Shown here piece after piece: positions 45,601 through 56,239 of a stretch of 64,000 bases of DNA. The position numbers were made by a program, and so were the translations under genes. The notes under the pieces were generated by a model. That model was not told the DNA's origin and ran no database searches. It saw only the letters and a program-made list of their open reading frames with translations. Each line of letters opens with the position of its first letter. Positions within the stretch are counted from its first letter, which is position 1. Source of the DNA: Gonapodya prolifera JEL478 (taxonomy: Eukaryota > Monoblepharomycota > Monoblepharidomycetes > Monoblepharidales > Gonapodyaceae); assembly GCA_001574975.1 (NCBI GenBank), contig KQ965778.1:109755-173754 (forward strand). The letters are read 5' to 3'.

Positions 45601-45939
45601 ACTGATATATCTCTGGTTTCCTTCAAGCCAAAAGTTACCTTTTCAAGTCACAGAACTTTGGGGTGGCGGCATGTCAGGCAGGGCAGACGATGCCACATAT
45701 GTGGTACGACGCCCAAAGCCTCGCTTTTCAAATGCTTTGTACCACATATATCCCGAATCAGTAGATTTGCTCTTTGATGGAATATCTGCTCAAAGGAAAA
45801 CTAGAGTGTGTAGCTGGCCGGGGGGTTTTGCATGCAAAGGCCGGTGGTACATGTCGCTCGATTCGGTCTCCCACCGGCTCCTCTTCACGTGTGAGGTATT
45901 CGAAACTAGAATACTCGATCGCCTTCACCCAACCACCAT

Positions 45940-46687
45940 ATGGCCGCTCCAGAGAGTGTCGCGGTCGTTCAAAAGCAACGTTCAGCGAACGTGCCTGATT
46001 CGCTGCCGGGAGGCCTGTCTCAGGACAAAAAAGCCAAGGGACTTGCGCGACATGTTCAATTTCCCGTTAAAGCTCCAGGGATTGCCTTCATGGGACGGTT
46101 GCTCGACGAGTTGAATCCAGACTTTGTAGCTTTCGCGGACATGATTGGAACGAAGCCACGGTTGACGGGATTACAAATCGCATCTGCAATCGCGCGAAGT
46201 ACTTATGGACAGAGTCCGCATGCCATTGCCTTTCTTCATCGGGTGGTTCACAAAAAGGAGTTGAACGATTTTGATAGGGGGATGGATGTCAATAGGGGTA
46301 CGGAGGTGAGTGCGTTAAAGTGCATTTTGCGAGAAGCTACGATGATAGTTGATATTTCTACCGAAGTCTGATCGATGGGCGCCGACAGAGGACATGCTTC
46401 CACCACTAAAGGAAGAGAATCCACTCTTCACAGGGGTGCGGCCCGAGGGCTATTCCCTCTCTCGATCGCCGCGCAGACTCAAGCTTGCTCGGATGTGCCT
46501 TCTCGAGTTTGATGGGTCTGGAGCCGCATCAATGTGCATTGATCGAGATGTCTATACAACACTTGATCGCATGTCGATCAGCGAGTGCCTGGTGGACCTC
46601 ATGTGTCATAGCGGACTTCAAAAGGACATCCTATTACCATCGATTGTGGAATTCGAGGCATCATCAGAACTACGCGTGAACCGTTAA
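45940..46687 (+). CDS. Unrecognised two-exon protein, 228 residues
   Basis: Exon 1 is 45940-46305 and exon 2 is 46367-46687, joined in phase over a 61 bp intron (donor GTGAGT, acceptor CCGAAG). Both exons have protein-like composition, and the join continues a hydrophilic segment (MDVNRGTE / SDRWAPTEDM). Exon 1 has a likely helical middle (IAFMGRLLDELNPDFVAFAD, then LTGLQIASAIARSTYGQSP). Exon 2 has RLKLARMCLLEFDG and ISECLVDLMCHSGLQ. No signal peptide or membrane segment. I do not recognise the fold or family. It stands alone at the edge of the tandem repeat array, and the nearest intact gene downstream is the TLC-like gene. Confidence 0.5.
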
Positions 46688-48246
46688 CGTCTTGTGTCAC
46701 GGGTGATTATGGGGTGGCGCTTCTGCGATGATGAATTCTTGACTGACCGGGATACATGTTGGATTTCTGACTGGATACTTGGGACTTGATATGTTATGAC
46801 TTTGTTCGGCCCTCGTGTCATGTGGGATCAGTGCGATGGTCGTCATTTCATTTCCCCTGCTCATGCCATCGGTACCCTCGTCTTACTGGACGTGGAGTGC
46901 AATTTGATGACTGATCCCGTCGCTGCAGCTCAGACCTTCAGGACTTTCCTGTATATTTCTCACTTAAAGAATCATGTTTTCTTTGCCGAAGGGAGTGGGC
47001 CTTGCAACTGCAGCTACCGAAGCAATATCAAAACTCTGCATCTTTTAAATGCGCTGTCCGCATTTGTGATTTCGGTCGTGGAAAGGCGGTGTGACTATGA
47101 GGAACCCAAACATTAGATCGAACTTGTAGCCACTATTGCCAAGCAACATCCCCTCACTTTAAACGTTCGTTGGAGGCACCTTCCAAAGATATTATATGCG
47201 TTGAATCTCAGTCCACGAACCATGGGAGGTGCTGTTACAGATCTCATGTCAACACAGAAGCGAAAGCTTGCAGGGGCCATGAAGAAGCAAGCTGATAAAT
47301 TACTACAAAGCTCATTCACGCAACCCATCAGTTAACACTTGCTACTGGGGAGAACCACTCGGGATCGGCGAATTTGTGATAATGGGAACTTGCAACTTTT
47401 CTGGCTTAGCAATATAGTGTTGATTCATCCCCATGACAATTTATTTGAGCAATACAATGGATGTATTTTGTTCGAGAAGTCACCGTTTCGGCCCAAATAA
47501 TCCGTCAATTGGGTTTGGTCACCACTTGGTCACGTTTCTTCTTGGTGAGGAAAGATCGGCTCGGATAACAATAATAGAAATCGCGTGCGTCTGGGAACGA
47601 TGTCGATCGCGACTGCCTTATTCACGTGACACCAACTGTTCCAATTTTGCCTTGGGACCCAAAAGTCACAGCTCAGCTTGCCACGTCAATTTATTTGAAG
47701 AAATCTATGTCCTCGGTTCGAGAAGTCATCGCCTTCTGAATAATTTGTTCACGACAGCTTGGGGGGGAAAGATAGGCCCGGATCAATTGGGAATCACATG
47801 AGACTGGTCGCAGCCCAAAAATCACCAGCCATCTTCGCAAACGTCGATACGCGGAGGTTGAAACAAACCTATCGAAAGCTGGTTTATGAAGTGTTTGCGT
47901 CTTTCGCCTCGCGTTTTCGGGTCTCAATATATTGTAATATATTTGCTAGAATGGTATTCGACTTGCCTTGATTCAAACTGCCGTGACCCACTACACAACC
48001 CCACGGAATCTGATTAAGGAAGCATTAGGAATACTCCGAATGCGTTCGACGAATTCGTTGAGTTGGGCGGTGATGGCGGTGATTAAGGGAAAATGGCGGG
48101 GAAGGGCCCGACGAACCGTAAAAAATCGAGGAAATACCGGAACGGTTCTCCGAACACTTCTCCTCTTCTAATCTTATAAAAGACCTTCAGTCGAGGAAGA
48201 TTCCACTCGACAACTTCCAATCACCCCACCACTGCCGCCTGCCACC
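46688..48246. other. Gene-free stretch with one internal duplication
   Basis: 1.5 kb with only short ORFs. The segments 47438-47560 and 47686-47800 are diverged copies of one another, sharing CAATTTATTTGA and GTTCGAGAAGTCA with similar spacing about 248 bases apart. The last 150 bases should hold the promoter of the next gene. Confidence 0.45.
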
Positions 48247-48752
48247 ATGTCGTCGTCCGCCGCCTCCCTCACAACAGCCCCAACGCTCTGTTCTCTCGAG
48301 AACCCGACCTTCACCTCCCCCACATGGATCGCAATCAACTACATCGTCTTTCTCCTCGTCATCTATGTAATCACCCGCCTGTCCGCCGTCTTCCTTAAAC
48401 GTATCGACCCAAAACGATGGGCAACGTTCTCGGAGGAAATGAGAGTCAATGTCATCTCCTATGTTGTGGAGGTGAGTCTGCCCGTTTGTGCCTGACCTAC
48501 CGTGATATGTCTGGAGCTTATCGGACTGCTTCTTCAAGATCATCCTCACCACCGCCGCGCTCGGGTGCCAACTTGCCGTCATACGGATGCTTGACCCCAA
48601 CTACCAGTACAACCTGTCCGAGTTCCAAATCGCCCGAACAGCCGTCAACCTCGTGTGCCTTTTGTACACCTCGGAGCTCCTTTTCAGACGCAAACTACGC
48701 TTGACTTTGGTGGGTAGACTGCCATCAACTTTTGTTGAAAGCTTCCCCCCTC

Positions 48753-48786
<34 letters not shown>

Positions 48787-49624
48787 CCCCCCTTGTCCGA
48801 CATGTTTCCCACCGATTATAGATTACCCATCACGTCGTGACGGTCGGCATCGCCATCATGCTCGTCGTCGCTTTCGAAAACACGTTCGACCTGCACGTGA
48901 CCCGCATCGGCCTCGCGTTCATGTTCCAGGCCACGCTCGAGCAGGCCACGTTCCTCGGCCTTCTCTTTTGTACGTCCATCACTCGTTGCAGCGCTTTTAC
49001 GTTCGTCATAGCTGACTGATCCCCCGGCACCCTAAAGACCGCTACCGTCCCAACACCCAGCTGACCTACATGACCCTCCTCATCGGTGCCATTGTGCCCA
49101 TGCTGCTCAAACTGGTCTCGATTGGCTACGTCGTCGCCATGTGGGCAAAGTACATTGCACCTCTGGGGGCCGCGAGTCCCTCGTACGTCGCTATGGGTGA
49201 GCACGTCGCTTTCGGAATTACCTCCATCCTACCAACAGTGACCGACTTCCACCCCACCCACCCTGCAGACGTCCTCATCCCCGTCGGCGGCCTCCTCCTC
49301 CTCTTCACCCAGGTGTGGTCCGCCATGGTCGTGTACAAGCTTGCCCTGCGGAGCAAACCGGTCTCGGACGCCGGCGCTGCTGCAGCGGCTCAGCTCGAGT
49401 CTGGTGTTTCATCTGACCCTGAGTCCGACGAACGCGACAGCGGTGAAACGGAGAAACCGTTCGACCCCGTCCACCGATCCAGCACGGCGCCCGTGAAGCG
49501 ATCCAGCACGACCAAATCGTTCGCGCCACTCAAGCGGTCCTTCACAGCCAAATCGAGTTGGAGCACCATGATAAAAGATGCCGATGAGCCGGATGATATT
49601 GGGGATTTCAGGATGAAGGTGTGA
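48247..49624 (+). CDS. TLC-domain-like multi-pass membrane protein
   Basis: Five exons in phase: 48247-48471, 48539-48709, 48822-48969, 49038-49196 and 49269-49624, giving 352 residues. About seven membrane segments are visible: IAINYIVFLLVIYVITRL, IILTTAALGCQLAVI, then ARTAVNLVCLLYTSELLFRR, ITHHVVTVGIAIMLVVAF, GLAFMFQATLEQATFLGLLF, TLLIGAIVPMLLKLVSIGYV and VLIPVGGLLLLFTQVWSAMV. The Y-T-S-E-L-L-F-R block followed by an H-H pair in a helix resembles the TRAM/LAG1/CLN8 (TLC) pattern of ceramide synthases and relatives, but I cannot see the longer Lag motif. So lipid sensing or synthesis is only suggested. The C-terminal tail is Ser/Thr-rich with three loose repeats of KRS(S/F)T-K, possible kinase sites. 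Intron 2 contains a run of 32 C. Confidence 0.6.
48754..48785. repeat. Poly(C) run of 32 bases in an intron
   Basis: An uninterrupted run of C (G on the other strand) within intron 2 of the TLC-like gene, next to a shorter C-rich part. Length is likely unstable. Confidence 0.95.
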
Positions 49625-50222
49625 AAAAGTGTGAAGGGACGGGGAGGGAGAGGTGCTTCGTCATTGGCATAAATGTTTGTGGAGATACCTAGAGAAGGTG
49701 GAGGGGCATTTGGCACCGAACTCGGCGCAAATTTGTAATTATCATTTCTGGCATTTTTGTATACTGTTCATTGTTTATAAACTTGAATCGCGTGCAAATG
49801 TTTGATTACTATCCAGCCAAACACAAATAAATCCATTCAATCCGTTGCCGCTCCCCATTCCGATCATCGCAGGCGAAAAGGCAGACGACGCTGCGGTGCG
49901 CGGCCCGCTGCCGTGTGGCGCGTTGTTGGAATCGCTTATGCGTGTCTTGGATCAGCCCGCGACAAGGACTCACGCAGAAACAATTGGACCTGATCAGTGC
50001 AACAAACAAACACAGGACACGCGATGAACTTTCTGCCTCCCCTGTACGACACGTCCCGCTGCCCTCCGCCTCGTACTGTCTCTCCTGCGCGTCTGGCGTG
50101 AACTGTTCGCCGCGACCGCGGGATCCTTGCGTGCAACAGACCCAAACAACGTCTCCGAAAGAGCACTAACGGCGCCAAAAAACGATCAACTGCGCACCTC
50201 TACCATCTGAGACGCGCTACCG
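49625..50222. other. Intergenic stretch, nothing recognised
   Basis: 600 bases between two multi-pass membrane protein genes on the same strand. Short ORFs only. Confidence 0.45.
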
Positions 50223-51556
50223 ATGGGGACGAGCGAACCCGTGAGCCCCCTCATGTACATCGCGCCCCTCTCGATATCTGTCCTGGGTAACCTCGAGGCG
50301 CTTGGGTTTTATGCATTAGCGCTCAGGTTTGTAGAAGAGCAAAGCAAGCGTGAGGATTCAGAGTGTTCGTGGAAGCGTGTCCGAGAGTTGCCGAGTTCTC
50401 ATCGTTCGGTTTTAATATGTCAGTGTTTGACTTCCAGTCCTCCAACACCCCCTCCACACCCTGATGTTCGTGTTCTTCATCGGAAACATCGTCGGTTCGT
50501 TCTTTTTCTGGATGATTCACGTCGCCCACGCGGGTACTATCGGGTGCGGGTGAGTGACCGACCAACGCCGCCGGTGAAATCCGACTTTTATGTACAGTCG
50601 GAACTCTGATTCACCGAAAGTCTCCCGACCAAATCACAGTATTACCGTTATTGAGTTGCTGCCGGCCTCACACTTGAATACGCGTCCACAGCAATGATCA
50701 CCCTCTTTCTGTTTCAGTTCTGAACCGTCGGCCGCTCGGGAGAGTGGGAAAGCCCTGGCGCTCTTTTACCCCCCGGTAATGACAGTAGTTTTTGGAGTGG
50801 GCGTTATTGGCGTGTACGTGCTTCGTTTGATCGCTTCGTATGAAAGCAAGCACATTAAATGGCCGGCATGTAGTTCACGTTTTGAACCCCAGCGACACAA
50901 CCCACCCCGACACCACCATCTGCTGGATGACAGACCCCTGGAGCGCCCAAGGCAAACTCATCGCCATCGGTGCCATGATCACGGCTTCGGGCAACGTGTT
51001 CATGACGGTCGCTATCGTGTGGAATATATTGCGGCGGAGTACATCGAAAGGTTTACAAACGAGCACAACGGCACTCCGTGCGACGGGTGGGGCGGCGGCG
51101 GCGTTGAGTGGCGTGGGCGAGTCGGCGAGAGAGGATTCGGAGGTTGTGACAAGGCGGTTGGTTTTGGTGAGGGTTGGGAGTTGGTCCGTGTGATGTGCTA
51201 TGCGCGTGGGCAGAGCTGACTGAATGAATGGATCCACAGTACCCCTTCATCGTCATCATAAGCGGATGCCTCACTTTCATGGGAATGCCTCCCGGAAACA
51301 CAGTCGCCATGGTCGCCGGAGGTGAGACGTCGAGTCACACGGTACTTGTGCGATTCCCTGTGCGCCGATGAACCCCACTCGGACACCCCCAGAATTCGTC
51401 CTCCTCCTCAGTGACTTCTTCAACGTCCTCGTCTTCTTCACCACCAACCCGTCCTCGTGCAAACTCGCCTGGGGTTTGCTTGACGTCGTGGACGGGGTCG
51501 ACGTGCATTTGCGTGTGGATGTGGACAGGACAGCTCGGCAGACCAAAGGCCGGTGA
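50223..51556 (+). CDS. Multi-pass membrane protein of unknown family
   Basis: Starting at ATG 50223, exons separated by short introns encode at least six hydrophobic segments: APLSISVLGNLEALGFYALA, LMFVFFIGNIVGSFFFWMIH, PPVMTVVFGVGVIGVYVL, KLIAIGAMITASGNVFMTVA, YPFIVIISGCLTFMGMPPGN and EFVLLLSDFFNVLVFFTTN. Between helices 4 and 5 is a Thr/Ala/Gly-rich cytosolic-type loop (TSTTALRATGGAAAAL). The layout resembles a seven-helix receptor, with an N-terminal first helix after a 12-residue lead, but no diagnostic motif is seen. Exon ends are approximate and the phase at the first intron did not resolve cleanly. The C-terminus may lie further on. It follows another multi-pass gene on the same strand, without sequence similarity between the two. 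Confidence 0.5.
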
Positions 51557-51975
51557 CGATGTACAGTGCCGTGGACGTCATTCTGAACCAGAAGGCGGCG
51601 CAGGGGTGGGTGCCGAAGACAGCGGGGACGGTGGGGATTGTGAAGATGGTGAGACCAGCCTTGAAAAGGTTGGCTTGATGAATGTGAGTGTTATCTTTTC
51701 CATTGACCAATTGATGGAACGACGTCACTCCTTTTACATCCAGGTCACCCTGCAACTAAGCTTTGATTCCAAACCGTTTTACTTTTTTCAGGAAGGCATG
51801 AAAGGTTTATTTGAGTTTTCTCCTGTCTGAAAAAATCACACTTTCTTGTACATTCATCCACTTTGTTGTCGAACCGATCGCCAATGATGCCAGAGAATTT
51901 GAATCCTCAACCCTGTTAAGTATTGTCAGCAAATTAAAGACAGTTCCAAACATGCTCGAGGTATCACCCACCTTC
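51557..51975. other. Intergenic stretch between convergent genes
   Basis: About 420 bases between the end of the membrane protein gene (+) and the stop of the multi-RRM gene (-). No feature recognised. Confidence 0.4.
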
Positions 51976-54179
51976 TCACGCCTGGTGAACATCAGGGGCA
52001 GTGTGCTCCGTTTGCATTTCCACTTCCATCCGGTCGACCCCATGATCTTCCGCGGCAGCGGGCGCCTGGTCTTCACCCCTCTGACGAGCCTGCGAATGCC
52101 AATGGGACGGACCGTCACAGTTGGTCCTTCGCGCCCAATGGCCAGGACGATAATCCTTCCTTGTTGGACCTTGACGATCGTGAGGACGCTCCACTGAAAC
52201 TTGAACGTTCAGAATGGATAGAGTTCCCGCGTCGAGCAACTTTTGCTGGGTCTGGTAAAAGCAGAAGATTAGTGAGTGAGCGGTTGCAGTCATTCGACGC
52301 CTACTGACCTCAACGTCATCCACATCGAGAAAACCAGTCGTGCCATTCTTCAAGTACTTAAAGCCCTTCACCGAGCCTATAGCCAACTTGCCGATGTCTG
52401 CAAGAATATCCTCGCGTGGTGCGCCTTCCGGGATATCCCTGAGAAAGACCTGGAGCCTTTTGTGAGGCGTTTCCGTGCACGTCCCAGCCTGCTGCTCGTC
52501 GTTTGGTGCTTCCCCTTGGTTCACAGGTTGTGCCTCAGAGACTTCCATGTGAGATTGAGATCCGCCCTCGTGCGATCCTTCCTGTGGCTCGGTTGGTGCC
52601 TTGGGTTTCGGGGCAGGTTTCCTCGCCTTACCCTTTGCTTTTCCACTCGTGCTGCTTGATGGCATCCCGCTGCCAAAGTTCTCGATGGTCACACTGGATC
52701 CGAGCACTGTCACGGGAGACGCCGCTATAGCATACTTTGTGGCCTGGCTCGGAGTACCCAATCAGTATCATTGCAACACCAAAGTTCAATGTCGGCGGGA
52801 AAACTCACTTCTTCAGTCTCAAACACCAAAAGCCCCGAGACAGCTCCCGTTCCCGCCTTCACGAAACCGTTGATGCTGCCAAGATTCAGCTCCCCAAACG
52901 CATTGATGAGATCTCCAATAGACGCTTCCTTTGGGAATCCTTTCACTGATACTTGGCGTGACTGCACGTCGGGGTACTGAGGTGACGCTTGATGAAGAAA
53001 GGATTTGCGGTTACGTGATTGTAGGAGGAAACTTGGTGTCATACATTCTCACGAGAAGCTTCATGCGCGGCTGCATTGGCTGATTCAACGTTGCTTGCCT
53101 TCGCTTACCGATGGCTCTTGGACCTGTTCTCACTGATGTGCATTGGCTTCCCAAGGCAATAGATGAAATCTGCCGCAAGAGCTTTTTCGCGATCCTGTAA
53201 TGATCAATAGTTTTAACGGTGCGTCTTGACTTTATCCAGCCAAGATCGGCTGATCGTTAGAACTCACGCTGCTTGACTCCAAGTGGACCCATCCCCAGTC
53301 ACGACGGCCTTTGACTCGAAGAACGTTGATACCAAGCTGCTCTCTAAACGCTTGTGCGACATGCACTTTCGTGGCTGTGAGAGGAACTCGGGATACGTAA
53401 ACTTCAAAGCGGGCGATTGGTGCAGTACTTGGACCAACTCCAGGATTGGTGTGCGACTCATCAGCCGAGCCATGAGCCCCTTGCCCTTGAACGGCTGTAG
53501 GTGAGTCGACTATGCGAGAACGCAAAGTTAAAGAATAAAAAATAGGCTTAAAAGAAGACAGGGTAATAAATACCGGGCTGGGTTTCGTGGGATTCAAGCG
53601 CATGTTCTGTATGACCACCTCGCCTCGTTGGCGAATGAATCTCCACAGTGATATCACCACTTTCCGTTGTCAGAAACCGCGCCATTATCGCTGCTTGAGC
53701 GGCCTTTAATTTTGGTTTACCACAAACACCAAATCAGCGAAGGTACACAAAGGTGACCCCCGAAAACGCACCTCTGGTTTCGTGAAGAATATGAACGCTT
53801 TGTCAGCCGTGAGATATATTATCTTCGCGACCGATCCAAACGTGCTTTCAAAGGCTTGCTTGAGGTCTTCTCGGACAACTTGTTTCGTCCCCGTTACGAA
53901 GACACTTCTCTCCTTGATTTTGGGCTCGTGTTCCTCAACAACCTCCACTGGCGTTGGCTGCGTGTCGGCATCAGCGGCCTCCGCATTCTTGTGGGTGTCA
54001 CCACCACCTCCCGTGACGTCAGCACCTTCCGCGCGAGCCACGCCGGGGAGAGAAGGGGCAACGTCGATTTCTGTGGCGTGCTTTCGGGCGCGTGCGATTT
54101 GACTTCTTCCATTGTGTAGCAAAGATGGGATGGAAAAGAAAAAGTCGGTGGGTTTCTCTTTTTTCGACGTTGAGGCCAC
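51976..54179 (-). CDS. Multi-RRM-like RNA-binding protein
   Basis: Four weakly similar RNA-recognition-type units in exons on the minus strand. Unit 1: KERSVFVTGTKQVVREDLKQ, AFESTFGSVAKIIYL, DKAFIFF (RNP2 and RNP1-like strands). Unit 2: RFEVYVSRVPLTATKVHVAQ then WGWVHLE. Unit 3: RQVSVKGFPKEASIGDLINA, FGELNLGSINGFV, GLLVFET. Unit 4: KRLQVFLRDIPEGAPREDIL, IGKLAIGSVKGFKYL, TGFLDVDD. Each shows the beta-alpha-beta order of an RRM, but RNP1 lacks the usual aromatic pattern in units 2-4. They may not bind RNA in the classical way. Linkers are Gly/Glu/Pro-rich, and the tail is basic and Gln-rich. The start is unsettled. The open frame reaches 54179 through a GTG, and the only nearby ATG (54112) is in another frame, so an upstream exon or a base error is likely. 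Confidence 0.65.
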
Positions 54180-54315
54180 AATAGATCAATATTGCTTTAA
54201 AATTCCGTAAAAGATGCTAACAAAATCCGCAAACTTCCTTTGTACAGATACTATCCATCTTTCCAATCCAAGAAGTCGCATTCAGTCACAGCTTAGCATT
54301 TCACCAAAGTTAACG

Positions 54316-55919
54316 CTAGTAGCGAGCGTCCGCCATTCCTTCAAGAACAAACGCTTGACTGACTCCCATTTCACTGCTTCGGGCCGGAGGTGCGAGGGAA
54401 GAGCCGACGCCTAAAGCTTGGCCTCCACCGGCAGCAGCGGGCATGAAAATAACCTGGTAGAAGTGATTGGTCAGGATCAATCGGAGTACCACATATACTC
54501 ATCGCTTACTAACCTTTGAGCCAGCTTTGCTTGCCATGCTTGTCAGGGTTTCGAGGTAGCGAATTTGCATAGCAGCAGGCTAAATGAAGGCGGTGACTAT
54601 TGTAAAAGTGTTCTCCTCCGAGGTCCCAAACATGTGGCACTCACCGTGTTCAATATATCTGAAGCTTCCCTCATCAACTTTGCAGCGTTCACTGGATGGT
54701 TTGGTGGATTTAGAGTTGAAAATGGGATAGATGGCGTCTCTTTCGTACCTTCGGCTTGAGCAGCAATTACTTTACTCTCTCCGATACGTTTCTGTTTTGC
54801 AGCCGCCGAGAGTGTTTCCTGAAGCTCGGGCGAGAATTGTAGATCCTTGATGAGCATACTCTCCACGCGGACCTGTTTGGAGCGATAAATGCTTCGACGA
54901 TTGACATCGCAAACAGGTTGCAAAGGAACTTACACCCCATTGCTCAGCCGGCACTTCGATTATGTTTTGAACCTCATGGGCGATCGTTTCCCGGTTTTCT
55001 TTTGAGATTGTTTATGGAATAAGAGAACATGTCCGACGAACGATTAATTTTTTCGGAACTCACCAATACATTCTTGGAGAACCCTCTGACCAAGAATTTG
55101 TCGAAGTGTGGTTTGCGTACGTTCGATCAACGCGGTCCGAACATTGGAGACAAGAAAAGCGGTCGTGTAAGGGTCCGTAACACTAAAGAAGAGGTCCAAT
55201 GTTGTCGATTTGACCGCCGTAGTGATGAAGACATTGGTGAGAGCTCACTGCCAGTACAACACACTGTCAATGATGACCATGACGTTGTCCTTTGTCATAA
55301 TGCTCTGGCGAGGAATATCATCGACTTGTCTGAATCCAATATAGACGGTTCATTTGCCATCAAGGTTGATAAGGCAAGAAAGACTCACATTTTAATGTCG
55401 ACCATTTTCATCTTCTCGGTGATTACGTTGACACGCCAGAGCCCTGGGTCCACTGAGCGGTACCATTTTCCAAATCGTGAAATGAGTCCGACTTCACCCT
55501 GTTGTACAGTCCTTGTTCGTGGAATGTGTACAACACCATAAGTGACCGGTAGAATCAACGTGGATCCCGGTCAGCGTCCTTATCACTCGAGTGAAGGGAT
55601 TTTAAACGTACTTGTATGGATTCGGGCAGCAGAAGACGCCTGGAATGGAACCTAGGCCGCCGATGATATCTCCCAGCCCGGTCAAAAGACCTTCGATCCG
55701 CCACAACGAAAACCCAGCGTCAATCGTGCGAAATCACAGAGCTTTTTTCAAAAGCAGTTGATGTTCACCTTCGTACGCGGAATGCTCAGATCGAGGAAGG
55801 TCCCCCTGTTTCGCAAAACTCTCCTGAATGCGCATGGTTGCGATCGCGGTTGGTGGAGCGGCGGACATCTGTCGTGGTATCAATAGGTCGGTTGAAACGT
55901 CACTGAGGGCAATGTCCAT
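54316..55919 (-). CDS. Stomatin / band-7 SPFH protein
   Basis: A membrane-associated SPFH scaffold protein, related to stomatin and podocin, that organises sterol-rich domains and modulates channels. From ATG 55919, exons give a cytosolic lead, then LLTGLGDIIGGLGSIPGV and FCCPNPYK (the hydrophobic hairpin and Cys pair typical of stomatins). Next come the SPFH core: QQGEVGLISRFGKWYRSVDP, VNVITEKMKMVDIK, VDDIPRQSIMTKDNVMVIID, SVLYWQ, DPYTTAFLVSNVRTALIERT and QTTLRQILGQRVLQECI. The C-terminal coiled coil has VRVESMLIKDLQFSPELQET, AAAKQKRIGESKVIAAQAE, AKLMREASDILNT and QIRYLETLTSMA. The protein ends in a Gly/Ala/Ser-rich tail at 54316. Seven or so short introns with GT-AG ends. No frame damage seen. 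Confidence 0.9.
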
Positions 55920-56239
55920 CTGAAAACGAGTGAAGCGGCCTTCCTTACATTTAGAAGGATTGGTGGCTGAAGGTTAGGGTGACTCTTCCTGTGGACACAA
56001 AGTCTCAGGCCTCAACACGGCTCAGTCAGGCATTTCCGAGATTGGAACACGTGTACATACTGATGAAAAACGATCTTGGGGCAGGAGTTATGAATACGTA
56101 CATCTATTGACTTCTATGTTTAACATTAGTTGCTAATATGTTCAGATATCCAGATATCCGTGTCAATTATTGTGAGGAAGTGACACTTTCTCGGCTGTTC
56201 TTTGGCGCCACGAAAGGTGGAATTGGCGAACTGCGAAGG

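Noticed and set aside
46796-47116. Open frame of 106 residues on the + strand
   Set aside because: No domain, no matching exon before or after, and composition like the surrounding non-coding DNA.
48247-51556. Tandem paralogues
   Set aside because: The two membrane proteins have different helix sequences and intron positions, with no shared motif.
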